A DNA stretch of 64,000 nt from Magnolia sinica (Eukaryota; Streptophyta; Magnoliopsida; Magnoliales; Magnoliaceae): positions 23,534,001 to 23,598,000 of the forward strand of contig NC_080574.1 in the NCBI RefSeq assembly GCF_029962835.1, read 5' to 3'. This document shows positions 1 to 12,155 of this stretch, in pieces; position 1 is the first letter of the stretch, and the number at the start of each line of letters is the position of its first letter. The notes below the pieces were generated by a model. That model did not search any database and had not been told where the DNA came from. It saw only the letters and a list, made by a program, of their open reading frames with translations. Made by a program: the position numbers and the translations under genes.

Positions 1-900
1 CCTAGTACGTCACAGGGATGAGGATAGGGCGATCGTTTCTTTCCTGCGCTCCCACTTTGAGTAGCATTGGTATCAGCTGTGTGAGTCGGAGTGCTACGTG
101 AGCCGTGTTGTCCTATCGAAGGACTGTCAGGCGAGAATGGGATGGTCCCTGTAGACTCTGTGCCATAATCATTTGACAAGTCAATTGTATCGTCTATATC
201 ATCATCCACCTCTCTCCATGCATCATTAAGTTCTCGTTGAATGCGAGATGATGATGCTGATGCAGCTATACTCCTACTGCCGTGGACATATCATCCCGTT
301 GCCTGGTCCGAACCGACGATCATTGCAAGATCATCCATTCTCTCAATCCGTTTCCCGCGCAGTCTTTTCGCACGCGGGTGAGACTGCAGCCGTACAATCA
401 GCAGTTGTAAGTATAATATGCGAGTTAATAACACATTATATGGCGGAAGCAGTATATTTCGAAAACCATACCTTAAGATATTCCTCCCAGACTTCATCGG
501 GGGCCGTAACCACCATCCACTCACTGTCCCATCCAAACCCGCTAGCCGCTAGCATATCCTTTACTGCAGTGTACTCCCTCTTGTAATACCTTAGTCGACT
601 CGACACATTCTGCCATCTGAGGACTATATTGGTATGCTTTGTTACGGCTTTTGCGACAATTTGATACGCCTCACGTTTGAAACCATTATCACCCTTGCGT
701 CCTAATGCCACTTGTTCCAGAAATATATCAATTATAACCTGATCCATGTCGGGAGTCCATTTTATTTTTGGGGCTCTGGACGCAGGCTCGGCCAGGGATT
801 TCACCGTCTTCGTGCGTGGGGAAGATCGTGTAGGCACCACTGGTATCTTAACCGGTGAATGTGTTGGTGTTAATGGATCATCAAACACCCGGTCTGCCAT
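1..900 (-). pseudogene. Myb/SANT-like DNA-binding protein, probable PIF/Harbinger ORF1, with one in-frame stop
   Basis: Exon 1 runs 900 to 472 and exon 2 runs from 383 past the window start; an 88-bp GT-AG intron (471-384) joins ...EEYLK to SHPRAKR in phase 0. Exon 1 encodes a trihelix-type Myb/SANT-like domain: WTPDMDQVIIDIFLEQ, then RWQNVSSRLRYYKREY, then SGFGWDSE and VWEEYLK. Exon 2 gives KRIERMDDLAMIVGSDQATG. This order is that of Myb_DNA-bind_3 proteins such as the L10-interacting MYB family and the Myb-like ORF1 of PIF/Harbinger transposons. A TGA (291-293) interrupts exon 2 just where the family usually has Arg; the frame then stays open to base 1 with an acidic, Ser/Thr-rich tail. CGA to TGA would fit loss of a methylated CpG. 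Transposon origin is inferred from the Harbinger-like end near 1990. Confidence 0.7.
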
Positions 901-1990
901 ATCACCTGAATATCAAGTACATATGATGATTTACAACTGTCAACTATAATTATAAGAATGACAACTATTTAGAAATCACGATTAACAAAATCATCATTTG
1001 GTATCTCCATATAATGAATCTACGTAGTCAGAAGTTGGAAGATTCCAATTCCATTGTTAACTACGTAATGTTCTCCAAATATAAATAACAACAAGTCACG
1101 GAATTTGTAACATTTAACGAGCAATTATCTACTCCTACTATTTTTAAGGGGGCAGAGATCTGGCCGTAGAGATGGTGGAGCAGACTGTAAAGGACATTGT
1201 AGTGGGGACCCAGCCAACTTTAAAAAAAAATAGAAAAAAAAATGCACTGCAAATCTGACGGGAGGAACACAATAGCATGGACCACCCCACAGAGTTATGT
1301 AAGAAAGATTGGAGAAGAGGGAATAAATACAGGACAGATTGGACGGACAGAGAAGAAATCCTATTGCACATGTATATTAGACCTGGTTTAGAACCCATCG
1401 CAGCCAGCCGGACAGGCGAACTCCAAATCGGAGGGCCTATTTCGCTGGAAACCATAGATATGCACTAGATGCATAGAAACCCTTCATGGCGGCTTCCAAT
1501 GCTATAGAAATCATCAATATCTGGAACATGCAAGACATATGCACAGACCAGAACAGCGTCTCATGCAGATCATGAGTGGAAGAAGACCTACCTTAGGATG
1601 AGTAGACCCTCAGCTCGCGATGGCAGTCGAACGATGAAGATGGCCATCACAACCCTCAGGTGGTTGTTATAAACCCCTTTTCGTGGCAAAACGGGAACCA
1701 ACCACAGCCTCTCTCCTGCCAAATCGGAAGCATGGAAACTCCCAATCCATCCGTCCGTACGCTGGACTGTAGACGAGCTAGGGATGGGATGGAGCATGGG
1801 ATAGAGATGAGGCGAGAACGAAGTATGTGGGATTCGCAATCCACCGGATCGTCCTCTGAATCCAGAGACCACTCCCATCCGTTAGTAATACCGCGCCGAA
1901 CAGAAGTTGAGGAGGACGGGGTGGGATTTCAATACCCTATCCCACCTACTCCACTCTACTCCCATCTAATCCCCGTGTCCAAACAGGCCC
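901..1990. mobile_element. Right part of a probable PIF/Harbinger element
   Basis: No host gene is seen here. Read on the minus strand the block begins GGGCCTGTTTGGACACGG at 1990, preceded by TTA (1991-1993), which is the usual terminal motif and TSD of PIF/Harbinger and Tourist elements. Subterminal GATGGGA-like repeats lie at 1780-1960. The Myb/SANT gene starts inside this span and points away from this end, as ORF1 of an autonomous element would. The other end lies before base 1, so the assignment cannot be closed inside the window. Confidence 0.45.
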
Positions 1991-2049
1991 TAAGCAGTTA
2001 CACTAGTCCCGCTCTCATTAAAAGAACTCACTCTCGAGTTCTTGTTTGA

Positions 2050-3240
2050 CCTGATCTTTTTAATGATATGGCAAATCATTAGTTTATCCCATACAAGAAT
2101 TTTGCTGATGCCTCTGATATTGATTACATTTTCTTTAAGGAGATCATCCGCTCTATGGTGTTTTCGGCAAAGATAAAATCATAGTTTCATTGTGTTCATG
2201 GCAACCAAATCACAGAATCCATATTGATGCCTTCTTATGGATGAGTTAGGATAGACAAGGGATGGTATATACCATAAAAAACCTTTCTTATGTTTAGCTC
2301 TTTGACATGTTATGCATTTCTGAACAAATCGCTCCACATCATGGTTCAATAAAGGCAATAAAGGCAATGGTAATGGTAAAAAATCATAAAAATGGTCTTA
2401 TCTCAACCAACATGGCCCCTTAAACCATCACCACACGTAGCTTGATGGTGACTTTGAGTTGAATCGATCCTTCGGGAAGACAAAGTTAGTTTTCTTTAAA
2501 GAGATAACCTTCTACAATGATAAAGTTGTCATTATGCCCATTTTTGCATTCTTTCTTAGTTTTTTTAAAATATGCATTGATCTTATAATTCTTCAGTAAT
2601 AGATTAAATTCAATCAATTGACTTTGAGGAGAGAAGATTTTCGACTAAGTGCATTTACCACTTTATTTATGGAATTAGATTTGTTATGAATCACAAACTA
2701 GTACTCTTGTAGGTATGATATTCATTTAGCATGCCTTGCATTAAGCTTCTTTTATGTATTGAGAAAGTGGAGTCGCATGATTGGAGTATAATACAAACTC
2801 TTCATGTATTAAGTAAAATCATAGGGCTTGAATGATGGCATAAAACTCAACTTCATATGTAGAGTAATATCTCTTTGCATTGTTGAGCTTCTCACTAAAG
2901 AAGGCTATTGAGTACTCTTTTTGCATTAAGATAGCTCCAATATCTACGTGAGATATGTTAGATTTTTATCTTAAAAACTTTAGTAAAATTTGGTAAGGCA
3001 AGTATGGGTGCTTCAGTTAGCTTTTTTTATTAAGCGAAACTCTCTTGAGCTTCTCTAGTCTATGCAAAGTCTTTGACCTTTATGTAATTGGTCACGTGGG
3101 TAATAATGCTACTAAAGTTCTTAATAAACTGTCGATAAAATGTTACTAAACCATTGAAGCTCATCACCTTTGTGATTGATTTCAAGGTTGGCCACTCTAC
3201 AATTGTTTTGATCTTATCCTTGTCAACCTTAACACCTTGA
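2050..3240 (-). mobile_element. Ty3/Gypsy retrotransposon fossil (RT end, RNase H, integrase zinc finger)
   Basis: On the minus strand the translated pieces follow Gypsy pol order: a reverse transcriptase/RNase H linker (VDKDKIKTIVEWPTL, then FYRQFIKNFS) near 3240-3080, RNase H-like sequence to about 2450, and the integrase H2C2 zinc-binding motif (VERFVQKCITCQRAKHKK) at 2280-2340. No LTRs are attached. The copy is heavily decayed with many breaks and looks old. Confidence 0.75.
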
Positions 3241-3244
3241 GATG

Positions 3245-4305
3245 AGATTGTTGGATTGAAAAAAATCTAAATTTTCTTTAAAAGAAATTGAGTTAGAAAG
3301 TGGCTTAGAACGAGTTGGCGTGATTACTCCAACCTTGATTGATTGTTGGCGCAACCATGCCAACCCTTTATTTGATCTATGTAACTTTCTGATTTTTAAG
3401 GGTCTGAATTGTTATCGGGATGGCCACACCAACCATTTGTTTGACTCAAATGACTCTATAAATATATGAATTGATTGATATTAGCATGCCCATACTAATC
3501 TTTTCTTTGATTTTGATGAAATATATCGAAGTTTTAAGAGAATTGGACATTGCCGCGTCCATGCCAACCCTTTTGCCACGTGGATTTAGTTAGATTTAAG
3601 CCTTGTTATACTTCATTTGGATCTTCCCACTTCAAAACCGAAATTTTCCTTCTTGTCAGCACATTTTTAAATTAGTCGTTGGTGTGTCTGTGCTAACTTT
3701 CAGGAGGCAGTTTTGGGCCCAAACTCTGCTGAAATTTCTATAGGAGATGCGCCAACCGCTACCGGATGTGTCAACCTCTATTGTTATTGATTTATTTCAT
3801 TATAAATAGGATAAAACTGTTTATTCACTTTAAAGGCTTCTCTCTCAATTACACTGACAATTCATTGTAGCCTTCCCATGAGTTTTAACCCGTGATTGTT
3901 TGAATAAGCATGGTTCTCAGCAAAAAGAGGACAATTACTTCAATTCTCTTTCCAGGATTAGATTCATCACTTGATCTTAGCTCCATAGCTACTCACACAA
4001 TTACTCCAGCGAAGGTACTTATTCTCATTATCTCACCATGCGAGGATGCCACAAAACCCAAATCAGATGATCGTATACCAATCCGTGGATTATTTAAATA
4101 ACATCCAAAGCATGCATTATTTGCATTGTATTACATATTACATATTATTTTCTTCACATACTCGTCATAACTTTTCTTGTATTTTACTTTAGAACGTCAA
4201 AGACTTGAAATAATGACCCTTGTTCTTACGATTGAAGTTCAGGATACAAAAATAACCTTTTCTTACCCTATGGCCTGCGTGGGAGAGGTGATCCTTGGGA
4301 AAACT
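3245..4305 (+). mobile_element. LTR-like repeat with TATA box (fossil)
   Basis: An AT-rich, non-coding block. A GCCAACC-type phrase recurs at roughly 60-100 bp spacing from 3310 to 3770, followed by TATAAATAG at 3803 and a pyrimidine-rich stretch (TTCTCTCTCAATTACAC) about 30 bp later. Tandem upstream phrases followed by TATA and a short leader resemble U3-R of a plant LTR. It is oriented opposite to the neighbouring Gypsy fragment, so it belongs to another element. It ends near a poly(A) run (4310-4334). Confidence 0.3.
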
Positions 4306-4309
4306 ACTT

Positions 4310-4715
4310 AAAAAAAAAAAAAAAAAAAAAAAAACTTAGGGCATGTTTGGATTAATGCAACGGAAATGGAAATGGAAATGGATAGGAAAAGAAAAGAAAA
4401 ACTAACCATTAATTTCATGAGCACTATTTTTATAGGAAAAGAAAAAATTAATCAATATTTTCATGAACATTATTTTTTTAAATTATATTATTAATATAAA
4501 GGCCTTGTTAGGATATATGACAAATGAAAATGTCATATTTTTGAGCTAATAAGGTCCATGTTTCTTATCCTATTAGGAAAAAATACAAAACTTGTTACAA
4601 GGAGTCTTTTCTTTCCTTTGTTATCCAAACATCTTAAAATGTCCATTCCCTTGGATTTCATCATGGTTCATTTCCATGGAAATCAATATGAAAAATCAAA
4701 CATGTAACCTAGTGA
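4310..4715. mobile_element. Poly(A) run and MITE-like inverted-repeat element
   Basis: A 25-bp A run at 4310-4334 is followed by AGGGCATGTTTGGATTAA; the matching inverted end, AAATCAAACATGTAACCT, lies near 4695-4711. The interior is AT-rich and non-coding. The terminal GGCATGTTTGGA motif resembles Tourist/PIF MITEs. Confidence 0.45.
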
Positions 4716-5760
4716 ATGCATGTCTATAAGATTGTTGTGGTGGACAATCAAATCATCAATCTGGATTGTCTAGTAGGAATTTCTTTCATCTCCCATGGGG
4801 AACTTTTCAATCTGACCAATGCCATACAGCAAGGGTGCATTGATTGTTTCAAATATCAATAACCAATACAAATGGTCAATTTAACAGAGCTTGTTTTGGG
4901 TAACATATCTCTGAGGAACTGTTTTGATCAGATGAACATAACCATCTCATCAGGGCTTGGAAAACTGCAGCTACAGGAAGAGAGATCAGTGTTTGGAGGG
5001 TTTGTTTCCTCCGACGATTACGAGTCTTTCAAGATTGGGCCTAGTGAATGCCTCCAAAAATACAAATAGCATACTGTTACACCATTACAGTTGTCTGAGA
5101 GATGAGAGCTACAGAGTGATATAGGTATACCAGAACACTGGATCACTTCTCCATAGCTCATATAGTACTGTTAACTTCTTTCTTTCTTTCTTTTTTTTTT
5201 TTTTCATTGGGGCACTTTATTTGCTAAGCACACCAACCAAACAGTGCTCGATGGCATTGACTGGTCTGTTGATGGCATTGACAGACCCTGTTGCTGAATT
5301 GATTTAAGACATCAAAAACATACATGTGTACACGAACTCTAGTGTTGATCAAGCTGGATGGACGGTGAATATTCGTTCGTCCAAAAATATATGGCAGGCC
5401 AACTCACTAAGTGGACCATCTATTCAAGTCCACATTCCACATACACGGCGCACTCACGAGATCAGCAGTTTCATGATATTCACTTTATATGTTATTCGGC
5501 TCAAGGAATATCCTATTCCACATGAACCAAACAACTTAATTCGTGCCCAGAATCCAAACCAGGCAGCACTTGTTAGGAGCAGTTTGGTAGCAGCAAAAGT
5601 TCAGTTTCAATTAGATTTTTTCTTATATAGACTTTGTTGGTGAAAGTCAGTAGAAACAGTTTAGCTGGGCATTGATTCATGTATAAAAGTATAAAGTTAC
5701 AACTAATGTAAGCTAAAAGAAAACCAAGTCTAACAGACGAAAGGACAACTGCTTTTATTT
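4716..5760. other. Spacer and 3' flank of the fructokinase gene
   Basis: I see no gene here. The short open frames at 4872-5069 and 5326-5643 have no recognisable domain. The part next to 5761 is probably the 3' UTR of the fructokinase gene on the minus strand. Confidence 0.5.
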
Positions 5761-8700
5761 TCACTTGGATTTTGCAATGAGTTCTTGCGCCATTGACGTG
5801 TTTGGAAGGGCTGGAATTGCTCCCTTTTGTGTTGTAGAGATTGCACCACAAGCATTCGCCAGTTTCAAAGCTTCCCTTAGCTTAGCTTCATCCTGTACAT
5901 ATATTAAGAAAGGGAAAAAAACACATAAATACTACATTGTAAATGAATAGATCCCAATTGAAAGAAACAATGTTTCTTCAGTGTAGTTGCAGGCATTGCA
6001 CACCCAAGATGATGTGATCTACTGGGTTCCATTATTGGGTGGTCGACCATGACATAGTATCTCTCACATCAGATGATCCTAGCCATCAATGAAAATTGAC
6101 ATGTATAGTTAATGGTCCACATCATTTAATGGGGACTAGTTAGAAGTTAGGTCATCTGATGGTGGAGAATTCAGGGTTCTCCCAAATGCAATTTGGGCCA
6201 ACCGGATAAACAATTTGCATCGGGATCACCAAAAGGTGGACCCACATGAATATTTTGTTAGACTGAACAACAAAAATTCATACAGAACTGTAAAAAAATG
6301 CATAATTTGAGAGAGGAAAAATAAAAACCTTATAAAGGGAATCATTTCTAGCCAGAGAAACAAGAAGAGAGCCAACAAAAGCATCACCAGCTCCTGTTGT
6401 GTCCACTGTCTCGACAGAAAATCCATCCACTTTTCCTTTGAATTCCTAAAATCATAAAAAAACAAAAAGAAATTTCATAATCAGAATATAAACTAGAGAT
6501 TCTAGTGAAAAACTGATAGAAATCATCTAAGAATGCAATAATAAATGAGATGAAACGAAACCTTAGTAAAGTATCTGCACCCCTTCTCGCCATCAGTGAC
6601 CACAAGCAATTTCAGTCCATCAAACCACAACGACAGAACAACCTCTTCCTTTTCAGGATCACCGTTTGTTAGGAAAGCGACTTCATCGTCACTAACCTGT
6701 GGTAAGATAATCAGCACCCTTTAAAAGTAGTCCAATTTGAAGTATAATAATAAAGGGAACTAAAGAGCCAAATCTTATATCATTGGCACATTTGTATTGA
6801 ATTGCAAAAAATTGATTGATCAAGTAATGTAGAAATAACCAAATTGGAGTTTGAGCACTTGGTGTATATAGTGTAGTTAAAAACTCGAAAACCTGACTCG
6901 ATGTCTAGCTGGGTCAGGTTGACTTGAAGGCTCGGACAAGTCATTATTTCACTTGACTTGATATTTAATATATTAAATTATTATTATTATTTATAAATAT
7001 TTTAAATAGTTATGAACGATAAAATATAAAAAATGGTGCTTGGTTTCTTACTTTTGTATGTGAAAAACAAAAAACAAAAAAAAAAACTTAAGTGACTAGA
7101 TTCGAGTCAAGCCGAAGCCAGGTTGAAGCTGAGTCACAGGCTTACAACCGAGTTTCATAGTGACTTGGCTCAAAATCTCACTGAGTCGAGTCAACTCGAT
7201 CGCCATCTGAACGTTTCCAAATGCATGCTTAATCATCAAAACAAACAGAAAACTAGAAACAAAAATAAATAAATAAATCAATTAACCTTGATAAAGTCAG
7301 CTTCTGTCCAAATGCTCTTAATTCCTTCGCGGGCGGCATCAGCTGATGGCCACAGTGATAATCTAACATTTGGATCGTATGAGAGAAGCACGCCAGCTGC
7401 TTTCGCAGCCCGCATTGCGGCCAAGTGGGCCGACCGGCACGGGTCAGTGATCAAGCTTATCGATCCATAGTGAAAGATCTTCGCCTGCCGGATGAGATCC
7501 AAATTCAACTCAGATTCCTTCAGCAGCATGTCAGCACTTGGATTTCGATAAAACATGAATTCCTGCTCTCTGTTGCTCTTCAACGTCACGAATGCAAGTC
7601 CAGTCTTGGCGTCAGGGTCAAAGCATACGCCATCACCATTCACTTCATTCTTCTTCAAGATGTCCACTAACATATGCCCGAATTCATCACCTCCAAACTG
7701 AAATACAAGGAAAGAAAATTAGAGGGTAGACAGCATTTTAAACATATAACGGTTTTAATTTTTATTTCTGCAGATCTGTTACTTCAGTGGAACATCCTAA
7801 CCTTAGAAAAGGTGGACCATGCCATGAAGATCACCATAAGCCAATATTGGAACAATAAAGTCATTAGTTGGGCCACACCCTATGAATTGCTTCATTCGGT
7901 TGGCTGTCCATTTGTTTCTATGGGGTATCCTGTCTGATAAATGGGCCATTCTGATTTTTGGCCCAGTTGATCTTCACAATCCAGAAAACCTTTTGCACGG
8001 TTCAGATGTTACGTAAACGGACAACTCAGCAGAAAAATAAAAAGCATTGTGTGGTACATGCAACATTGCATGCAATCAAACATGCTTTCTGCTAACGTGG
8101 AATTGAGTATACGATGGTCTGAGTGGATGTCATCAACAGATCATGGTGGGGCCCACAAAAGTCATTTGCACCACAATTATGGTTAAAACATTTTCATTTT
8201 CCTGTGGTTTTCATGGGCCTAAACTTGGCTCATTTGGGCCCACATCATTCCTAACAGTTGGCCTCAATGGTGGGCCCCAAGTTGATTTATGCCCAGGTTT
8301 CCACCATTGACAGGTGGACCTATTGGGCCAGCTCTGTTCAACATTTTGGTTTTTCATGGGCCAGGCCCAGCCCACTGCCATACTCACCGATCAAGGATAT
8401 AAACTTGTGGCACTGAACCCAACGCATTTTAACTACTAGGCCTGAAATATGGATTGGGCCCAGAAACAGAGACATGGGCTGGGCCCTACTGGTCTTTTTG
8501 TCTGGCCCACCCATCTAAAGTTCTGTGATCTTATGGGCTAGATTCATGTGTTAGTTTTGCATTATTTCCAATGAGATGAAAAGCTCAGATCCCGCCTACA
8601 TATTCCACACGTCTTTGTGTGTGTGGGTGGCCGGGCTCAGATTGCGTGTGGAATTAGCTAGCCAATTGAAACTTAGTCAATTCCAGAGACGATCTGAACC

Positions 8701-9414
8701 GTCGGATCCTTTTGTGTATGACCCACAGATCATCCACGATCCTTCCAAAAGCATAGTAGCTAAAATCGATGGCTTAGATCTTTTGTCTCCGGTTCAAGTA
8801 TCAGACCACTGGACCGGAATCGTCTTCAACACCCCTATTCTGCTGCTGTGTAATACACCGAAGCAATGTGAAGCCATCATGATATATGTTTAAATCCAGT
8901 CCATCCATCAGGTGGGGATCCTTATTTGAACCGTACATACAAAAAAAAATCAACCGATTTTAATGCCCCAAACTTAGAATCGACGATAGATGGACGGAGA
9001 GCATTTTACATCTACAACTGGTGGGACCCACAGAGCTTGGGCGTTTTATGCTTTGAGGATTCCGGTCCCAGACCAGTGGGATCCAAGGTGCTTCATTCCA
9101 CATGCGCATGTTAGCAAAAAAACCAAAAAACAAAGCAGAGGAGAGATTCCAATCGACTGAGAAATAACAGTATATGAGAAGACGCGATGGCCCACCTTTC
9201 CAATGAATGCGGATCGGCCACCTAGCTTTGCGATGGCGACAGCCACATTGGCAGGGGCTCCACCAGGAGCTTTGATGAATCCCAACGACTCCGCTAGAGA
9301 AAGCCCAGCAACGTCCGGAACGAAATCTATCAGCATTTCACCGAAAGATACAACCAATGGGTTTTTCACCTCACGTGCATTGCTTCCATCGACATTCTTC
9401 TTTGAAATCGTCAT
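5761..9414 (-). CDS. FRK: Fructokinase (PfkB/ribokinase family)
   Basis: Phosphorylates fructose with ATP to fructose 6-phosphate, in the cytosol for most plant isoforms. Five coding exons, all phase 0: 9414-9196, 7697-7287, 6696-6562, 6445-6329, 5892-5761; 337 residues, the usual family length. Residues 20-26 start the Rossmann-like fold (LVVSFGE); PfkB signature 1 is [16 protein letters not shown] at 51-66; [10 protein letters not shown] follows at 74-83; [10 protein letters not shown] is in exon 2; signature 2, [11 protein letters not shown], is at 270-280 with catalytic Asp276 and the GAGD anion hole. There is no obvious transit peptide with this start, which supports a cytosolic form. 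All junctions are GT-AG and no break is seen. An upstream exon ending at 9500 could splice in frame and extend the N-terminus (see findings). Intron 1 (about 1.5 kb) holds repeats. Confidence 0.95.
7698..9195. other. Fructokinase intron 1 with repeat insertions
   Basis: The intron runs from the donor at 9195 to the acceptor at 7698. It contains GTGGGGCCCACAAAAG-type MITE sequence near 8150-8300 and a second block of GTGGGACCCACAGAG sequence near 8930-9040. The open frames here (for example 8576-8893 plus) have no domain and are ignored. Confidence 0.5.
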
Positions 9415-9499
9415 CCCTTCTACAAACAGAGATAGAGATAACAGAGAGAAGAGAGGAAGAAGAGATTAAATAGGAAGAGGAATGCAGGTGATCACGTAC

Positions 9500-9635
9500 C
9501 TGATTCAGCAATCTGATCATCAAGACGTTCCATTTCTCCATTGGCCCAATTAATCAAATATCTGATGGACCTTCTAATGAGAAAAACAATGGCCAAGATG
9601 GCCAGAATTCTTTGAAGTATGGGAAGGTAAGCCAT
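9500..9635 (-). other. Possible upstream exon of the fructokinase gene
   Basis: On the minus strand an open frame from Met at 9635 (MAYLPILQRILAILAIVFLI, then RRSIRYLINW) runs to a donor TCAG|GTACGT at 9500. A 79-bp, very pyrimidine-rich interval leads to an acceptor TTTGTAG at 9420. Splicing would join GAATCAG to AAGGGATG in frame, adding about 47 residues with a hydrophobic segment before the fructokinase Met. It may be only a 5' UTR intron. Confidence 0.35.
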
Positions 9636-9752
9636 CTGATGGAAATGGCCAAGACGATGGAGAGAAGTTCCAAAGCTATCAATATACATACATTTCATGT
9701 AAGGATATCCATTGATGTATCTCAAGTAATCCAGATTCCTTAGAGTATACAA

Positions 9753-10193
9753 ATCGTTAGGAAAGGAACTCTTGCTATCTCCTCTTTTATTGAAGATTTC
9801 TTCCTGAAGAAAGGTATGTCCTCATCCACTTGGAAGGGACGAGTTTTGATAATCCACACGCATGCACATGCATTTGTTGAGGCGTGATGGATGTTCCACA
9901 TCCGTAGTTCTAAAACTCGCTGACTCGACTGGAAACTTGACTGAGTCAACTCAACTCTGTGAGATTTAGGCCGAGTCACTGTGAAACTCGGTACTGGAAC
10001 TGACTCGACGAGTTGATTTGATGACTCAGTCGACTTGATTCGAGTCAAGTCTGTTTAGCCGACCTGAACCTGACCCAGTAAAACATCGAGTCGAGTTTCC
10101 AGGTTTTTGAGCTGTGTCCAAATCACTGAGTCGGTCCAGGCCCCAATAATCACATTGAATATATGATACCTGGCTGATTGGGGTACGGGATAC
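9753..10193. repeat. GAGTC/CGACTC-rich repeat
   Basis: Dense GACTCGA, GAGTCAA and CTGAGTC words from about 9910 to 10140. The same word family recurs at 6880-7215, 14880-14920, 15950-16070, 42460-42530, 43300-43886, 45850-46350 and in the MULE-like element at 28724-30085, so it is a dispersed repeat rather than coding sequence. Confidence 0.5.
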
Positions 10194-10734
10194 GGACGTG
10201 GATCGGCTACTGACGCTATCAGTGTCCAGTAGCTTCTGGATGCTGCTCTGTGGGCCCCACCATGATGTATTTGTTTTATCCACTCCATCCATCCATTTTT
10301 CCATACCATTTTAGGGTGTGTGGGCCAAAAAATGAGGCAGATCAAAATTGCGAGTGGACCACACCACAGGAAACAGTGGTGATTGAACGCCCATCATTAA
10401 AAACCTTTTAGGGGGGGTACACAAGTTCTGGATGAAGCTGATATGTGTGTTTTCCTTTCATGCAGGTCTGTGTGACCTAATCAACAGGTTTGATGGCAAA
10501 TAAACGTTACAGTGAGCCCAAGGAATTTTAACTGTGGGCGATCAATAACCACTGTTTTATTGTGGTGTGGTCTACTTAAGATTTGGATCTACCTCAATTT
10601 TCGAATTATGCCCTAAAATGATCTAAAAAAATAGATGGACGGCGCGGATCAAACACATACATCGTTCTGCGGCACACAGAGCTCTGTCCAGTAGCTACCT
10701 GGCTACTGGCAACGGCAGTCGGCAATCCGCGTCC
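10194..10734. mobile_element. Foldback MITE, GGACGCGG-end family
   Basis: A 541-bp element that is an inverted repeat along most of its length. The left end reads GGACGTGGATCGGCTACTGAC; the right end, reversed, reads GGACGCGGATTGCCGACTGC. Arms contain GTGGGCCCCACCATGATGTA, CATCCATC, AAATGAGGCAGATC and GTGGACCACACCACAGG, with the complementary versions on the other side. The same ends occur at 49436-49838 and, in part, near 31367 and 52692. No coding capacity; no clear target duplication. Confidence 0.7.
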
Positions 10735-12155
10735 AACTGAAACATTGTAGAATCCTTTCTCCATTAAAGACATTTAAATATGCTACATTCATCGGACCGT
10801 CCAACAAGTAGACCCTTTTGTGCATGCATCCAAACCTATCCAATTACTTTTCTGCACCTTCCCCTATGGGGGCCACGTACTGCAGTTTCAGGTCCTCTAA
10901 CATGAGAAACCAATCTGACCTTGGGTCCCACTGATGGTGGTGATCTAAAGAACCAATTGTCCCACGGTTCATTGATAACAAGCAATCAAACAATATACAG
11001 AGGTTATGTATAGTGCTGCTTGTTATACAGAGGTCCATCAGATCCTCTGCGTCGCATTCATCATAAAAAAAATAAAAAATAAAAATCAGGCAGGTCCAAG
11101 ACTCAGGTAGGCCACACCATAGAGAACAGTTGGGATGGGGAGATCCACGGTCAGTTACGTGTGGGGGCACATCCTGGACAAGTCAGTGGGCCCCACCCAG
11201 TGAATGGACAATATCTCTTAGATGTAAACAAGATCATGTCCGATCAACAGGTCTGGCCCATTGTGAGCATGTCCATCCATCTGACGGGCTCGTCCACCCA
11301 TCCAGCAGCGCAATTAAATGGGAACCATTGGCGAACTTTCTAACCACACCCGTTGTTCCATTCTTCCATGGCCCAGATGATGGGCGGACAGGCCTGACTT
11401 TTGAGCCAGGCCGTCTACGTGCTTGGGATCCACCAAATGGACGAATGACCAAACACAGGAGTGGTTCACATTCAACCTAGAAACAAGACCAAACATTATA
11501 CATCTAGCATCTTTCAATTAGGTGAGGGCATCATATCCATGGTTTGGATGGTTCATAACATTTAAAAGGAAATACTTGAAAGAGAAGCTAATTGTTCTAA
11601 CATTTTACCCAGAACCTCTAAACCCATGACACGTATCATTAAAAAGAAAATGGACCCATTCCACTCCAATTTCGGTTTCGCACTACTCTCCATCATGGGT
11701 GGGCTCTTAACTTTTTTAAATTATCAGAGCCATTCATCTTGTGAGCCCCACCATAGATCATAGTGCAAAAAAACACATCAGTTGGACAATCTGGTAAAAG
11801 CCTTATTGTGGTTTGTAGGTGAATACTTAAAAGCCCAAGAAAAAAAAATAAAATTGAGCTTAATTGATTATTTGCATGCAATTGACAGTCTGGTTATGGT
11901 GTGCCTGTAGGAAGGATGATTCTAGAAATCACAGTGGGCCCTTGCGTCGTGGAGAACGGGCAAAAAGCAAAAAAAAAAAAAAAAAAGGATGAGTGGGGTC
12001 ACACTAAAAACCCAACCTCTTATTCTAAGCATATAGCAGATGGTGAGTTGAGGCAGTTCTATCTACCTACCAACATTCTCCATTATATGAAACAGGATCC
12101 AGTTGATGGCCTTAAAAGCTAAAATATTTCATTCTTACATGAGAAAGAGCTTCAG
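10735..12155. other. Intergenic repeats between fructokinase and cupin genes
   Basis: No gene recognised. Fragments of GGCCACACCA / GTGGGCCCCACC elements lie at 11100-11300 and near 11740-11760, and a poly(A) run near 11969. The region next to 12156 is probably the cupin 3' UTR. Confidence 0.5.

Noticed and set aside
4872-5069. 65-codon plus frame resembling a protein end
   Set aside because: No family match that I recognise and no splice-compatible neighbours.
5326-5643. 105-codon open frame on the plus strand
   Set aside because: No recognisable domain, no codon-use signal, in the 3' flank of the fructokinase gene.
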